From Clostridiales bacterium Firm_13 (GTDB lineage: Bacteria; Bacillota; Clostridia; Saccharofermentanales; Saccharofermentanaceae), in the NCBI GenBank assembly GCA_001603035.1, contig LVAS01000048.1, forward strand, positions 1-42,129: a stretch of 42,129 nucleotides of DNA, read 5' to 3'. Within the stretch, counting starts at the first letter, position 1, and each line of letters opens with the position of its first letter. Made by a program: the position numbers and the translations under genes. The notes under the pieces are model-generated. The model did not search any database. It saw only the letters and a program-made list of their open reading frames with translations, and was not told where the DNA came from. Below, piece by piece: positions 31,444-39,279 of the stretch.

Positions 31444-32271
31444 ATGCAGGATTTGGGATGGGGACTTTTACAGATTGCGGCCGCGTCGGGCATCGCGATT
31501 TTCGCATATCGAAGGAAATCGCTGGAATGGGTCGCGGCTCTCTGCGCCATCCTTCTTTCGATACTCCTGTATTTTCTCGGAGGCCCGATCTTCCTTTGGG
31601 TCATGCTCGCGTTCTTCATCACTTCCTCCGTGCTGTCGATGGCCGGGAAGAAGCGTAAAGATACATACGAAAAGAAAATACACGCCCACACGGGCGCGCG
31701 CGGACTGCGGCAGGTGCTCGCCAACAGCGCGGCGGCTCTCGTCTTCACCGTGATCTATTTCCTAACCAGAAGCGAATATGCGATTGTCGGCTTCTTCTCG
31801 GCATTCGCCGCATGCAACGCGGATACCTGGGCGTCCGAATGGGGCGGATTAAGTCGGCGCGACCCCATATCGATCCTTACCGGAAAACCGGTCCAACGAG
31901 GACTTTCCGGCGGCGTTACGGCGCTCGGATTTCTCGCTTCCGCCCTCGGTTCTCTCACAATCGCCGCCATTTACGGGCTTTTCCGACTCCGCGTACTTCC
32001 CCTTCCCGGCCTTCTTTCCTCCGCCGCGATCATCTTTGTCGCAGGATGCTTCGGATCGGTGATTGACAGTGTTTTAGGCGATACTCTACAGGCAAAATAC
32101 TTGTCCGACGAATCCGGGACGCTTACGGAGAAGCCCTTCTCCGGCGAAAAAGAAAACGCGCTCGCGCGCGGTTTTCGCTTCGTGACCAACGATGTGGTCA
32201 ACCTTCTCAGTTCGGCTCTCGCCGCCGTTCTCGGCTTTATCTGCGCGCTGTTTCTCGCGGCCCTCCGATAA
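31444..32271 (+). CDS. DUF92 family integral membrane protein (VTE6-like, prenyl-phosphate kinase candidate)
   Basis: 275 residues from the ATG at 31444, chosen because GGAGGT (31428-31433) lies ten bases upstream; the earlier ATG at 31426 overlaps that ribosome site. Multiple membrane helices; DUF92/TMEM19 landmarks are HTGARGLRQVLANS, CNADTWASEWGGLS, GSVIDSVLGDTLQAKYL and TNDVVNLLSS. The plant member VTE6 phosphorylates phytyl phosphate to phytyl diphosphate. Directly after a VTE5-like gene, it completes a two-step prenol-to-prenyl-diphosphate route in the carotenoid operon. Substrate is inferred. It is the last gene; no clear terminator follows before the convergent mntP. Confidence 0.85.
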   Translation: MQDLGWGLLQIAAASGIAIFAYRRKSLEWVAALCAILLSILLYFLGGPIFLWVMLAFFITSSVLSMAGKKRKDTYEKKIHAHTGARGLRQVLANSAAALVFTVIYFLTRSEYAIVGFFSAFAACNADTWASEWGGLSRRDPISILTGKPVQRGLSGGVTALGFLASALGSLTIAAIYGLFRLRVLPLPGLLSSAAIIFVAGCFGSVIDSVLGDTLQAKYLSDESGTLTEKPFSGEKENALARGFRFVTNDVVNLLSSALAAVLGFICALFLAALR

Positions 32272-32316
32272 AAAAGAGGCGCGCCCTCCCTTGTTGCCGA
32301 GACCCGGATCTTCCGG

Positions 32317-32970
32317 TCAGAAAGGCAGAATACCAAGGTGGCCGAGCAGGATCTTGAGCCCGATCAGAATGAGTACAACACCGCCTGCTACTTCCGCCTT
32401 CGTCTTGAGCCGGGTTCCAAACGAGTGCCCGATAAAAACCCCCGCAAACGATAAGATAAAGGTGGTCATCCCGATCAAAGACACGGCCGGAAGAATGGAG
32501 ACCTTGAGAAAAGCAAAGGTGATGCCAACCGTCAAAGCGTCGATACTCGTCGCCACGGCTAGGACAAGAAGTTCTTTGATGTTTAGCTTGTCATTCCGCG
32601 CGGGGAAAGACTTCTCGTTCGAAGCGTTCCTGTCTCCGCAAGCGGGAATTGCGGAATCTGTCGTCGATACCGCACAGGCATCGTCGGGGCAGGCTTCCTT
32701 GTGAAACGCTTCGTACAACATCTTGCCGCCGATAATCGATAAGAGGACAAAGGCGATCCAGTGATCCACCGTTTGGATATAGTTCTCGAATTGCTTCCCG
32801 AGCGCCCAACCGATTAACGGCATCACCGCTTGAAAAACACCGAAAAAGAGCGCTATAACGATCGCTTGTCGCGTGTCGCGCGTCCGCATATGGAGTCCCT
32901 TACAAAGGGCGACGGCAAAAGCATCCATTGAGAGTCCCACTGCGATCAGAAGTATTTCGATTATTCCCAT
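32317..32970 (-). CDS. mntP: MntP-type manganese efflux pump
   Basis: 217 residues from the ATG at 32970, which follows GGAAGGTGA by seven bases (the frame is open to 32988). Six predicted helices in two repeats, with the paired acidic motifs SMDAFAVAL (14-22) and SIDALTVGI typical of the family. The central cytoplasmic loop carries an insertion rich in Cys, Asp and charged residues (around EACPDDACAVSTTDSAIPAC), which may bind metal. It exports Mn2+, and the manganese riboswitch upstream strongly supports the assignment. Confidence 0.93.
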   Translation of the reverse strand: MGIIEILLIAVGLSMDAFAVALCKGLHMRTRDTRQAIVIALFFGVFQAVMPLIGWALGKQFENYIQTVDHWIAFVLLSIIGGKMLYEAFHKEACPDDACAVSTTDSAIPACGDRNASNEKSFPARNDKLNIKELLVLAVATSIDALTVGITFAFLKVSILPAVSLIGMTTFILSFAGVFIGHSFGTRLKTKAEVAGGVVLILIGLKILLGHLGILPF

Positions 32971-32986
32971 ATTTTCGTCACCTTCC

Positions 32987-33017
32987 AAAAAAAATCAGGC
33001 GTTACTCGCGCCTGATT
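32987..33017 (-). terminator. Terminator of the manganese riboswitch
   Basis: On the minus strand AATCAGGCG (33017-33009) and CGCCTGATT (33001-32993) form a nine-base stem with a seven-base loop, then a run of eight T. It is the expression platform just before mntP. Confidence 0.88.
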
Positions 33018-33157
33018 CCAGAAAATACGGTCTATGCTCAGGCACGGCTTCCAAACCGTACATGAGTCTTGTTGTTTCCTGTAAGCCAGACCCTCTGCGG
33101 TCAGTGTGTTGACTTACAACATTCGCTCGGACGAACGCCAACTACTCCCTCATGAAT
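32987..33157 (-). promoter_or_regulatory. yybP-ykoY (Mn2+) riboswitch
   Basis: The minus-strand leader begins with GAGGGAGTAG (33151-33142) and contains GTCAACACACTG and GGTCTGGCTTAC, then GACTCATGTACGG and CCTGAGCAT, the conserved pieces of the yybP-ykoY aptamer. An intrinsic terminator follows and then mntP, the commonest target of this class. Mn2+ binding should prevent termination and switch on Mn2+ export. Confidence 0.85.
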
Positions 33158-33163
33158 GCTGTC

Positions 33164-33192
33164 ATTCTAGGGAACGGCGGACCTTTTGTCAA
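33164..33192 (-). promoter_or_regulatory. Predicted promoter of the riboswitch-mntP unit
   Basis: TTGACA (33192-33187) and TAGAAT (33169-33164), 17-base spacer, on the minus strand, placing the transcription start at about 33157, the 5' edge of the aptamer. Confidence 0.8.
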
Positions 33193-33232
33193 GGGAAAAA
33201 GAATTCCCGAAGCCCGATCCCCCGGCGCGATT

Positions 33233-34051
33233 TCAGAAAACAAGATCCTCCTCGAGCGGAAGCAATTTTACGACATCACGGATATGTTCGTCCCAGAAAT
33301 CCCAATCGTGAACTCCCGGCGCACGATCATAGCGGATATCCACGCCTTCCATTCTGGCTGCCGTAAAGAACTTCTCGTTGCCGGGCCGAATAAAATCTTC
33401 GGTTCCGCACGTCATATAGAGCTTGGGTAGTGCCGCTCCCTCGACGACCCGCTTATGCAGAAGCGAAAACAGATCGTCATCGGTTCCGGTAATGTCAAAC
33501 TTGTCGCCGAACACCGCCGCCTTATAATTCGCGGGCATCTTTACCGCATGCGCCTCTTCGCTTGTCCGAAGGGCCTGGATATCGAGCGCCCCGGAGAGAC
33601 TCGCCGCCACCAGATACTGATCCGGCGCTTCGAGCGCGCAGCGGAACGCCCCGTAACCGCCCATCGACAAGCCGGCAATAAACGTGTCTTCCCGCCTTTG
33701 ACTCAGCGGAAACACCGTACGAAGAAATTGCGGCAACTCCTCGGTGATATATCGCAGATACGGCTCCCCGTCTTTCATGTTGACATAATTACTGTTTTCG
33801 CCCGAGGGCATGACGACGGCAAGTGTTCTTTTCTGCGCGTATCGCTCGATTCCGCTGAACCGCGTCCAATCCGTACAATCTCCATAACTCCCGTGCAGAA
33901 GATAGAGAGTCTGGTATTTCCCGCCGGCGGCGTCATAGCGGATCTTTGTCCCTTCCAAGTAGTCGTCCGCGCTGAGCGTCGGAAGAAAGACAATCACATT
34001 CGCGTTCTTTTGCAACGTTTGCGAGTAAAAATTACATTGTATATGCGCCAT
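33233..34051 (-). CDS. Tributyrin esterase-like alpha/beta hydrolase (first of a tandem pair)
   Basis: 272 residues of the esterase D / tributyrin esterase family. The catalytic triad can be placed: S129 in GLSMGGYG, D219 in CGTEDF and H248 in PGVHDWDFW; oxyanion-hole region YLLHGSYGD (50-58). There is no signal peptide, so it acts in the cytoplasm. It lies six bases after a paralogous esterase with the same triad spacing, a tandem duplication that has diverged clearly outside the motifs. As last gene of the sugar importer operon it may remove acyl groups from an imported sugar; the substrate is unknown. Confidence 0.88.
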   Translation of the reverse strand: MAHIQCNFYSQTLQKNANVIVFLPTLSADDYLEGTKIRYDAAGGKYQTLYLLHGSYGDCTDWTRFSGIERYAQKRTLAVVMPSGENSNYVNMKDGEPYLRYITEELPQFLRTVFPLSQRREDTFIAGLSMGGYGAFRCALEAPDQYLVAASLSGALDIQALRTSEEAHAVKMPANYKAAVFGDKFDITGTDDDLFSLLHKRVVEGAALPKLYMTCGTEDFIRPGNEKFFTAARMEGVDIRYDRAPGVHDWDFWDEHIRDVVKLLPLEEDLVF

Positions 34052-34057
34052 TTCCCG

Positions 34058-34885
34058 TCACTCCCTTCCATCCGCAATCGAATCGTCGGCGAGGCCGAAC
34101 CAATCGAGAACGCGCTGTATATGGGTATCCCAGTAGTTCCAATCGTGGATTCCCGGGTGTTCCTCGTAGGTCAGATCCAGTCCGAGACGCATAAAGGCGT
34201 CGCGAGCGACAATATTCTGCGGGTAGATAAAATCCTCGGTTCCGCAAGTCTGGAAGAGTCTCGGAAGAGTTCTTCCTTCCCGCATTCTTTTGTCGGCTAG
34301 GACAAAGAGATTGGCGTCGCCCGTCTCGGCTTCTTCTTTGTCGGCGAGTATGGCGTCCCACCGGAACGGCCCGGTAATCGCGCCCGCCTCGACCATGTTC
34401 TTGACTCCGGCAAAATCGAGCGCGCCGGAAAGGCTCGCACACGCCGCGTAGTTTTCCGGAAGCTCGAAAGCGACGCGCACGGCGCCGTATCCGCCCATCG
34501 AGAGTCCGGCAATAAAGGTGTCCTCTCTTTTGGCGCTGACCGGGAAAATCGACTGAATAAACGAAGGAAGCTCTTTCGAAATATACGTAAGGTAATTCGA
34601 TCCGCGATGCATATTCTGGTAGAAACTGTTGGAAGCGGACGGCATAACTACGGCAAGTTTATGCTCTTGCGCATACTTTTCGATACTGGTCAGGCGCATC
34701 CAGTCGCCATAGTCGCCGTATGCTCCGTGCAGAAGATAGAGAACTTGGAATTTGACGCCCGCGCGAAAATAATCCGAATGCTTGTTATTCAGAATTTCGT
34801 CGGAATTCGGCGTCGGAAGAAAGACGTGAACATCTGTGTTGAAGCAGAGAGTCGGGGAAAAGAAGTTACATTGAAAGAAACCCAT
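34058..34885 (-). CDS. Tributyrin esterase-like alpha/beta hydrolase (second of a tandem pair)
   Basis: 275 residues, with triad S129 (GLSMGGYG), D218 (CGTEDF) and H247 (PGIHDWNYW), and YLLHGAYGD at 50-58. N-terminus MGFFQCNFFSPTL without signal peptide. It shares the same architecture and long stretches (REDTFIAGLSMGGYGA, SLSGALD) with the neighbour at 33233-34051 but differs in the cap segment around 160-200, suggesting different substrates. It starts two bases after the sugar kinase stop, with AAGGA inside the kinase gene as ribosome site. Confidence 0.88.
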   Translation of the reverse strand: MGFFQCNFFSPTLCFNTDVHVFLPTPNSDEILNNKHSDYFRAGVKFQVLYLLHGAYGDYGDWMRLTSIEKYAQEHKLAVVMPSASNSFYQNMHRGSNYLTYISKELPSFIQSIFPVSAKREDTFIAGLSMGGYGAVRVAFELPENYAACASLSGALDFAGVKNMVEAGAITGPFRWDAILADKEEAETGDANLFVLADKRMREGRTLPRLFQTCGTEDFIYPQNIVARDAFMRLGLDLTYEEHPGIHDWNYWDTHIQRVLDWFGLADDSIADGRE

Positions 34886-34887
34886 AA

Positions 34888-35880
34888 TTATGTCCTTTCT
34901 TTCCGTTTGTCGGGGACGCGGGGAACGCGAGCGATACAGCGTCGGATCTCCTTTTCGCCCGGCATAGCCGGAATCGCGCCGCGCTTTGTCGCGGCAAGAC
35001 TACCGGCGGCGTTGGCAAAATCCATCATGGAATATACTTCATCGGGCGTAAGCTCGCGATTGACGGCGTCTTTTTTGAGGAGCCACCCGAGCGCAGCCCC
35101 GAGAAAAGCATCGCCCGAACCTGTCGTATCGATGCACTCGGTATCAAATGTCGCGGCGCGAAATGTCCCGCTCGCCGTCTTGCAGACACAGCCGTCAGGC
35201 CCCATCGTCACGGCAAGCAGGCGAAGCGGATACTTCTCCCAGAGAGACAGGATTCCGGCCGAAAGATCGGTTTCCTCCGTCAGAAATTCGAGTTCTTCTT
35301 GCGAGACTTTTACGATATGCGCGAATTGCATCGCGTTCAGGATCTCTTTTTTCGCCCGTTTCAGATCATCCCAAAGCGGAGGCCGCAAATTGGGATCATA
35401 CGAGACGGTGACCCCGTTTCGATACGCGTACTCCGCCGCGAAAAGGGTCGCCGTACGAGCGGGTTCGTCCGTAAGGGAGACAGATCCGAAATGGAATATC
35501 TTCGCTTGCCGGATCGCCGCGAGCGGAATTTCGCTCTGGCGCAGACTTACGTCCGCCGTTCCGGATCGGTAGAAGCTAAAACTCCGATCTCCCTTCTCGT
35601 CGAGAGACACAATCGCAAGCGTTGTCGGTGCTTCGTCGCAAATCACATACTCCGTCTCAATTCCGGCCTTCTCTATCTGGTCTTTGAGAAAGCTTCCGAA
35701 AGCGTCTTTCCCGACTTTTGTAATCATCGCGGTCGAGAAACCCAGACGGGTGATCATCGCGAGGAGATTGACCGGCGCGCCGCCGGGATTTCCCTCTAAG
35801 AGTAGTTTGGCGCCGGACGGAGTGTTCACAAAGTCGATAAGACATTCTCCGACGGCAACGCAATCGTACGAACGCGCCAT
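34888..35880 (-). CDS. PfkB-family carbohydrate kinase (fructokinase-like)
   Basis: 330 residues from the ATG at 35880, where GAGGAGGGC lies upstream; the longer frame to 36024 overlaps the VOC gene and is not used. PfkB signature 1 is around GNPGGAPVN (30-38) and the C-terminal signature with catalytic Asp is DTTGSGDAFLGAALG. Best general resemblance is to fructokinases. It should phosphorylate the sugar brought in by the operon's importer, after deacylation if the esterases do that. The exact sugar cannot be read from sequence. Confidence 0.88.
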   Translation of the reverse strand: MARSYDCVAVGECLIDFVNTPSGAKLLLEGNPGGAPVNLLAMITRLGFSTAMITKVGKDAFGSFLKDQIEKAGIETEYVICDEAPTTLAIVSLDEKGDRSFSFYRSGTADVSLRQSEIPLAAIRQAKIFHFGSVSLTDEPARTATLFAAEYAYRNGVTVSYDPNLRPPLWDDLKRAKKEILNAMQFAHIVKVSQEELEFLTEETDLSAGILSLWEKYPLRLLAVTMGPDGCVCKTASGTFRAATFDTECIDTTGSGDAFLGAALGWLLKKDAVNRELTPDEVYSMMDFANAAGSLAATKRGAIPAMPGEKEIRRCIARVPRVPDKRKERT

Positions 35881-35894
35881 AATTTTTGCCCTCC

Positions 35895-36596
35895 TCACAA
35901 TAGAATCACGCCGGACGGAGAAACACCGGACGGCTCCAATCCGTAAAGTGCGCACGGCACATCCGAATGCGTTGTCTGTCTCGGAATTTGATCTTCGAAC
36001 TGATAAATTTCCAGCGTAAAACACTTATAAGTAAGCATAACACACCGGATTCGTCCGTCCGCGTCGTTTTGATTTCGTACCGGTACAAATTCCGGGACGA
36101 ATCCGCGAGCGGCAAAGAATGTAACCTCGCGATCCAAGTCCGTACAAGGAATACCGACATGATCGAGATCACGAAGGATATTTCCTCCGGCAATTCTCGT
36201 ATCAGACACCTTGCGACCGATTTCAAATTCCCATCCGAAAGGACTCTTGATCTTGAAATACCGTTCGCCGTCTCCGTAGACCCCGGGGTTCAAACGAATT
36301 TGTCCGTTCGTTGGCGAGAGATCGAGATTCCTCGTTCGCGCATACTGAAGCGCCTGATCGATATCGTCCGTTCCGAGCGCAATGTGCTCCACGCCGACCT
36401 CGTATTCTCCGACCGCTTTCCCGCCTAGGGGAGACGGACCGGAACGAAGTGTGACTCGGCAAGAGCCGTTTAGCAGATCAATCTCCTTGTCGAATTTGCT
36501 GTCGGCGCGTGTAAAGAAAAGATTTTCTTCGAGAAAAGTCGCCGCCGACTCTATGTCTTCTGTACGCAAAACAATACCGGGCAATTTATCTGACAC
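35895..36596 (-). CDS. VOC (glyoxalase fold) protein with two repeats
   Basis: 233 residues, made of two vicinal-oxygen-chelate modules: about 5-125 (GVEHIALGTDDIDQALQYAR, FEIGR) and about 140-225 (LDHVGIPCTDLDREVTFFAARG, LEIYQFE). Likely metal ligands are the His of VEHI and LDHV and the Glu of FEIG and LEIY. VOC enzymes include isomerases, epimerases and lyases, so it may isomerise the imported sugar or its derivative; this is inference from its place between permease and kinase. Start is GTG at 36596 with GGAGGAATC. Confidence 0.7.
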   Translation of the reverse strand: MSDKLPGIVLRTEDIESAATFLEENLFFTRADSKFDKEIDLLNGSCRVTLRSGPSPLGGKAVGEYEVGVEHIALGTDDIDQALQYARTRNLDLSPTNGQIRLNPGVYGDGERYFKIKSPFGWEFEIGRKVSDTRIAGGNILRDLDHVGIPCTDLDREVTFFAARGFVPEFVPVRNQNDADGRIRCVMLTYKCFTLEIYQFEDQIPRQTTHSDVPCALYGLEPSGVSPSGVILL

Positions 36597-36617
36597 GATT
36601 CCTCCAGCTTGTTCCCC

Positions 36618-36638
36618 GTCCGCATTTTGCGTGCGGAC
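36618..36638 (-). other. Intergenic stem-loop between permease and VOC genes
   Basis: GTCCGCA (36618-36624) and TGCGGAC (36632-36638) form a seven-base stem with a seven-base loop and no T run. It may set differential mRNA stability within the operon. Confidence 0.4.
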
Positions 36639-36648
36639 GTAAAACCGT

Positions 36649-37632
36649 TTAGTTCATTTTGTTCTTCTTCAGATTCTTTACGTAGTCGACATAGACCGCG
36701 ACCAGAATGACAATTCCTTTAAGAATAATCTGCCAGTACGAGTCGATTCGCATCAGGTTAAGCCCGTTGTTCAGAAGTCCGATAATCAGCGCGCCGATCA
36801 TGGTGCCTCCGATGTATCCGTATCCTCCCGCCATAGACGCTCCGCCGAGAACAACCGCCGCGATCGCGTCCATTTCCGCGCCGTTTCCGGCGACCGGATT
36901 CCCGGAGTAGCTGCGAGCGGAAAGAACCATGCCGGCAAGAGACCCCATGATACCGCTGAAAATATAGACGAACATGCGCACTCTTCTTACGCGAATCCCG
37001 CTGAATTCCGCAGCTTTCTGGTTGCCGCCGATCGCATAGATATGCCTGCCGAGGCGTGTTTTGTTGAGAATGATAAAGACAATGACAAGGACGACAAGAA
37101 GGTAGATAACCGGAAGCGGAATGCCGAAAAGATACCCGGTTCCCAGATTAATGTAATTCCGGTCGTCAATGCGCACCGTCGTACCGCCCGTATACACATA
37201 TGTAATTCCTCGAAGAATGCTCATCATCGAAAACGTAACAATGAAGGGCGGCAGCGTCGTCGTAGAGATGATCGCTCCGCTGACGGTTCCGCAAAGCGCT
37301 CCGAGCAGAAGGCAAATCAGAATGACAAGCGGGATCGGAACGCCGTCCGTGACAAGCGTTCCCGCGACGACGCCGGAGACCGCGATAATCGATCCGACCG
37401 AAAGATCAATCCCTCCGGCGATCAGAACCATAGTCATCGCGCTTGCGAGATACATATTGGTCGAGATCTGCCGCAGGACGTTCATGATATTGTCTTGCGT
37501 AAGAAAATTGGGCGACTTCATCGCGATGATCACGCAGATCGCCAAAAGGCCGATCAGGATCCCCATATTCCGTTTCAGGTAAGACTTTGTGCTTCCGAGC
37601 ATTTTGCCCACAGGTGACATAGGACTCAACAT
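36649..37632 (-). CDS. RbsC-type sugar ABC transporter permease
   Basis: 327 residues from the ATG at 37632, with AGGAG ten bases upstream; the frame is open further to 37752, but that would overlap the ATPase gene by 100 bases. Eight to ten hydrophobic helices, with family motifs GGIDLSVGSIIA, GGNQKAAEFSGI (the cytoplasmic EAA-like loop) and AVVLGGASMAGGYGYIGGT. It forms the membrane channel of a CUT2 importer with the ATPase and binding protein encoded just upstream. Confidence 0.93.
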   Translation of the reverse strand: MLSPMSPVGKMLGSTKSYLKRNMGILIGLLAICVIIAMKSPNFLTQDNIMNVLRQISTNMYLASAMTMVLIAGGIDLSVGSIIAVSGVVAGTLVTDGVPIPLVILICLLLGALCGTVSGAIISTTTLPPFIVTFSMMSILRGITYVYTGGTTVRIDDRNYINLGTGYLFGIPLPVIYLLVVLVIVFIILNKTRLGRHIYAIGGNQKAAEFSGIRVRRVRMFVYIFSGIMGSLAGMVLSARSYSGNPVAGNGAEMDAIAAVVLGGASMAGGYGYIGGTMIGALIIGLLNNGLNLMRIDSYWQIILKGIVILVAVYVDYVKNLKKNKMN

Positions 37633-37651
37633 ATCGATAAGACTCCTCTCA

Positions 37652-39139
37652 TTAATACTGGACTGCGTTCTGCATAATTTTCTCCTGCGACGCTTCCGTT
37701 CGATCCAGAATGGCCGTAATCCGACCGCCGCACATGACGGCAATTCTGTCACTCATATTCAGAACTTCGGGCAAATCGGAAGAGACCATAATAATGGACA
37801 CGCCTTCTTTGACCAGCGAATTCATGATCGAATAGATCTCACTTTTGGCACCGACATCGATTCCTCTTGTCGGCTCGTCGAGAATAATCACCTGCGGATG
37901 CGTGGCAAGCCAGCTGCCGACGATGACTTTTTGTTGATTCCCTCCCGAGAGAGAGCGAATCGGGGTAAGTCCGTCCGGCGTCTTGACAGAGAGCCGCGCC
38001 GTATACTCTTCAAATATTTCTTCTTCCTTTTTCGCATTCACACGAATTCCTCGGATAAAAGACCGAAGTACCTTGATCGTCGTATTGAATCGAACCGGCA
38101 TCTCGGGAAAAATCCCTTCGCCCCGTCTGTCTTCTGGGACAAGACCGATGCCGGCCTCCATGATTTCTTCCGTGCGTTTGCCTTGGATTTCTTTGCCGTT
38201 TAGGATTACTTTGCCTTCGCGAATTCGATCAACCCCGAAAATCGCGCGCATCGTCTCGCTTCGTCCGGCGCCGATCAGGCCCGCAAAACCCAGTATCTCT
38301 CCCTTTTTCAGCGTAAAGTTCACGTCTTTGACGAAGGCATTGGAGAGATTTTCGACAGTCAAAACGGTTTCCTTACAATCATTGAATGTCCGGACATAAT
38401 AATTCGTCAGCGATCTCCCGACCATCATGGCAATCAGCTCGTCCGTTGTCGTCTCTTTGACGATTCTCGTTCCGACGTACTCGCCGTCCCGCATAACGGT
38501 TACGCGATCCGCAATTTTCGCCAATTCACTCATGCGGTGCGAGATGTAGATGATTCCGATCCCGCGACGGGTCAGTTGCCGGATACTTTCGAAAAGCACT
38601 TCGACTTCTTTATCCGCCAGGGAACTTGTCGGCTCGTCCATAACGACAATTTTCGCGCTGAAGGAAATCGCCTTCACAATTTCCACCAACTGTTGGTTGG
38701 CAATATTCAGGTCTGCGACAAATGTCGTCGGAGCGATCTTCAATCCGAACTCGTCCAGCGCCTTCTTCGTATCCTCTTCCATGCGTTTTCGATCCAGAAA
38801 GCCGGCTTTCGTCTTGGGCTCTCTTCCGAGGAAAATATTTTCCGCAACGGACAAATACGGCACGAGGACGAGTTCCTGATGAATGATGCTGACCCCGGCC
38901 GCTCTCGCATCCTCGACCGAGTCAATGGACACCGGTTCTTCCTCGATGCGAATCTCGCCTTTATCCTTGGCATAGATTCCGCCGAGGACTTTAATCAGCG
39001 TTGATTTACCGGCGCCGTTTTCGCCGAGTATCGCATGAACTTCGCCCGGAAGAAGTTCGAGGTGCGCATCTTTCAGCGCGTAAACGCCGGGAAATTGTTT
39101 ATGAATATGCTCCATTTGAAGCAAGATTTTACTTGTCAA
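37652..39139 (-). CDS. RbsA-type sugar ABC transporter ATPase (two nucleotide-binding domains)
   Basis: 495 residues. Domain 1 has Walker A GENGAGKST (39-47) and VVMDEPTSSL; domain 2 has the usual degenerate Walker A GLIGAGRSE, signature SGGNQQKV and VIILDEPTRGID. This asymmetric pair is typical of CUT2 importers of ribose, xylose, galactose or AI-2 type. It starts with TTG at 39139, supported by GGAG eight bases upstream; the ATG at residue 9 has no ribosome site. It follows the binding-protein gene after a 140-base gap that contains a strong stem-loop. Confidence 0.93.
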   Translation of the reverse strand: MTSKILLQMEHIHKQFPGVYALKDAHLELLPGEVHAILGENGAGKSTLIKVLGGIYAKDKGEIRIEEEPVSIDSVEDARAAGVSIIHQELVLVPYLSVAENIFLGREPKTKAGFLDRKRMEEDTKKALDEFGLKIAPTTFVADLNIANQQLVEIVKAISFSAKIVVMDEPTSSLADKEVEVLFESIRQLTRRGIGIIYISHRMSELAKIADRVTVMRDGEYVGTRIVKETTTDELIAMMVGRSLTNYYVRTFNDCKETVLTVENLSNAFVKDVNFTLKKGEILGFAGLIGAGRSETMRAIFGVDRIREGKVILNGKEIQGKRTEEIMEAGIGLVPEDRRGEGIFPEMPVRFNTTIKVLRSFIRGIRVNAKKEEEIFEEYTARLSVKTPDGLTPIRSLSGGNQQKVIVGSWLATHPQVIILDEPTRGIDVGAKSEIYSIMNSLVKEGVSIIMVSSDLPEVLNMSDRIAVMCGGRITAILDRTEASQEKIMQNAVQY

Positions 39140-39206
39140 CAGATCATCTCCTTTTTATCGGGGAATCGCAGAGAATGCATTCTATGTCGGTGAAGGAGAA
39201 AGATTC

Positions 39207-39250
39207 GGGAAAGATCGGGCCGAACCTTGTCGTCCGGTCCGATCTTTCCC
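39207..39250 (-). promoter_or_regulatory. Strong stem-loop between binding-protein and ATPase genes
   Basis: GGGAAAGATCGG (39207-39218) and CCGATCTTTCCC (39239-39250) pair perfectly over 12 bases, with further pairing inside the loop. Only a weak T run follows on the minus strand. Such elements commonly protect the abundant binding-protein mRNA or partly terminate the transcript. Confidence 0.65.
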
Positions 39251-39279
39251 GCAGAATCGTTGCTGGCTGTCTGTTATGA

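Noticed and set aside
35881-36024. Extended start of the PfkB kinase
   Set aside because: It would overlap the VOC gene by 130 bases; the internal ATG has a good ribosome site and gives the normal family N-terminus.
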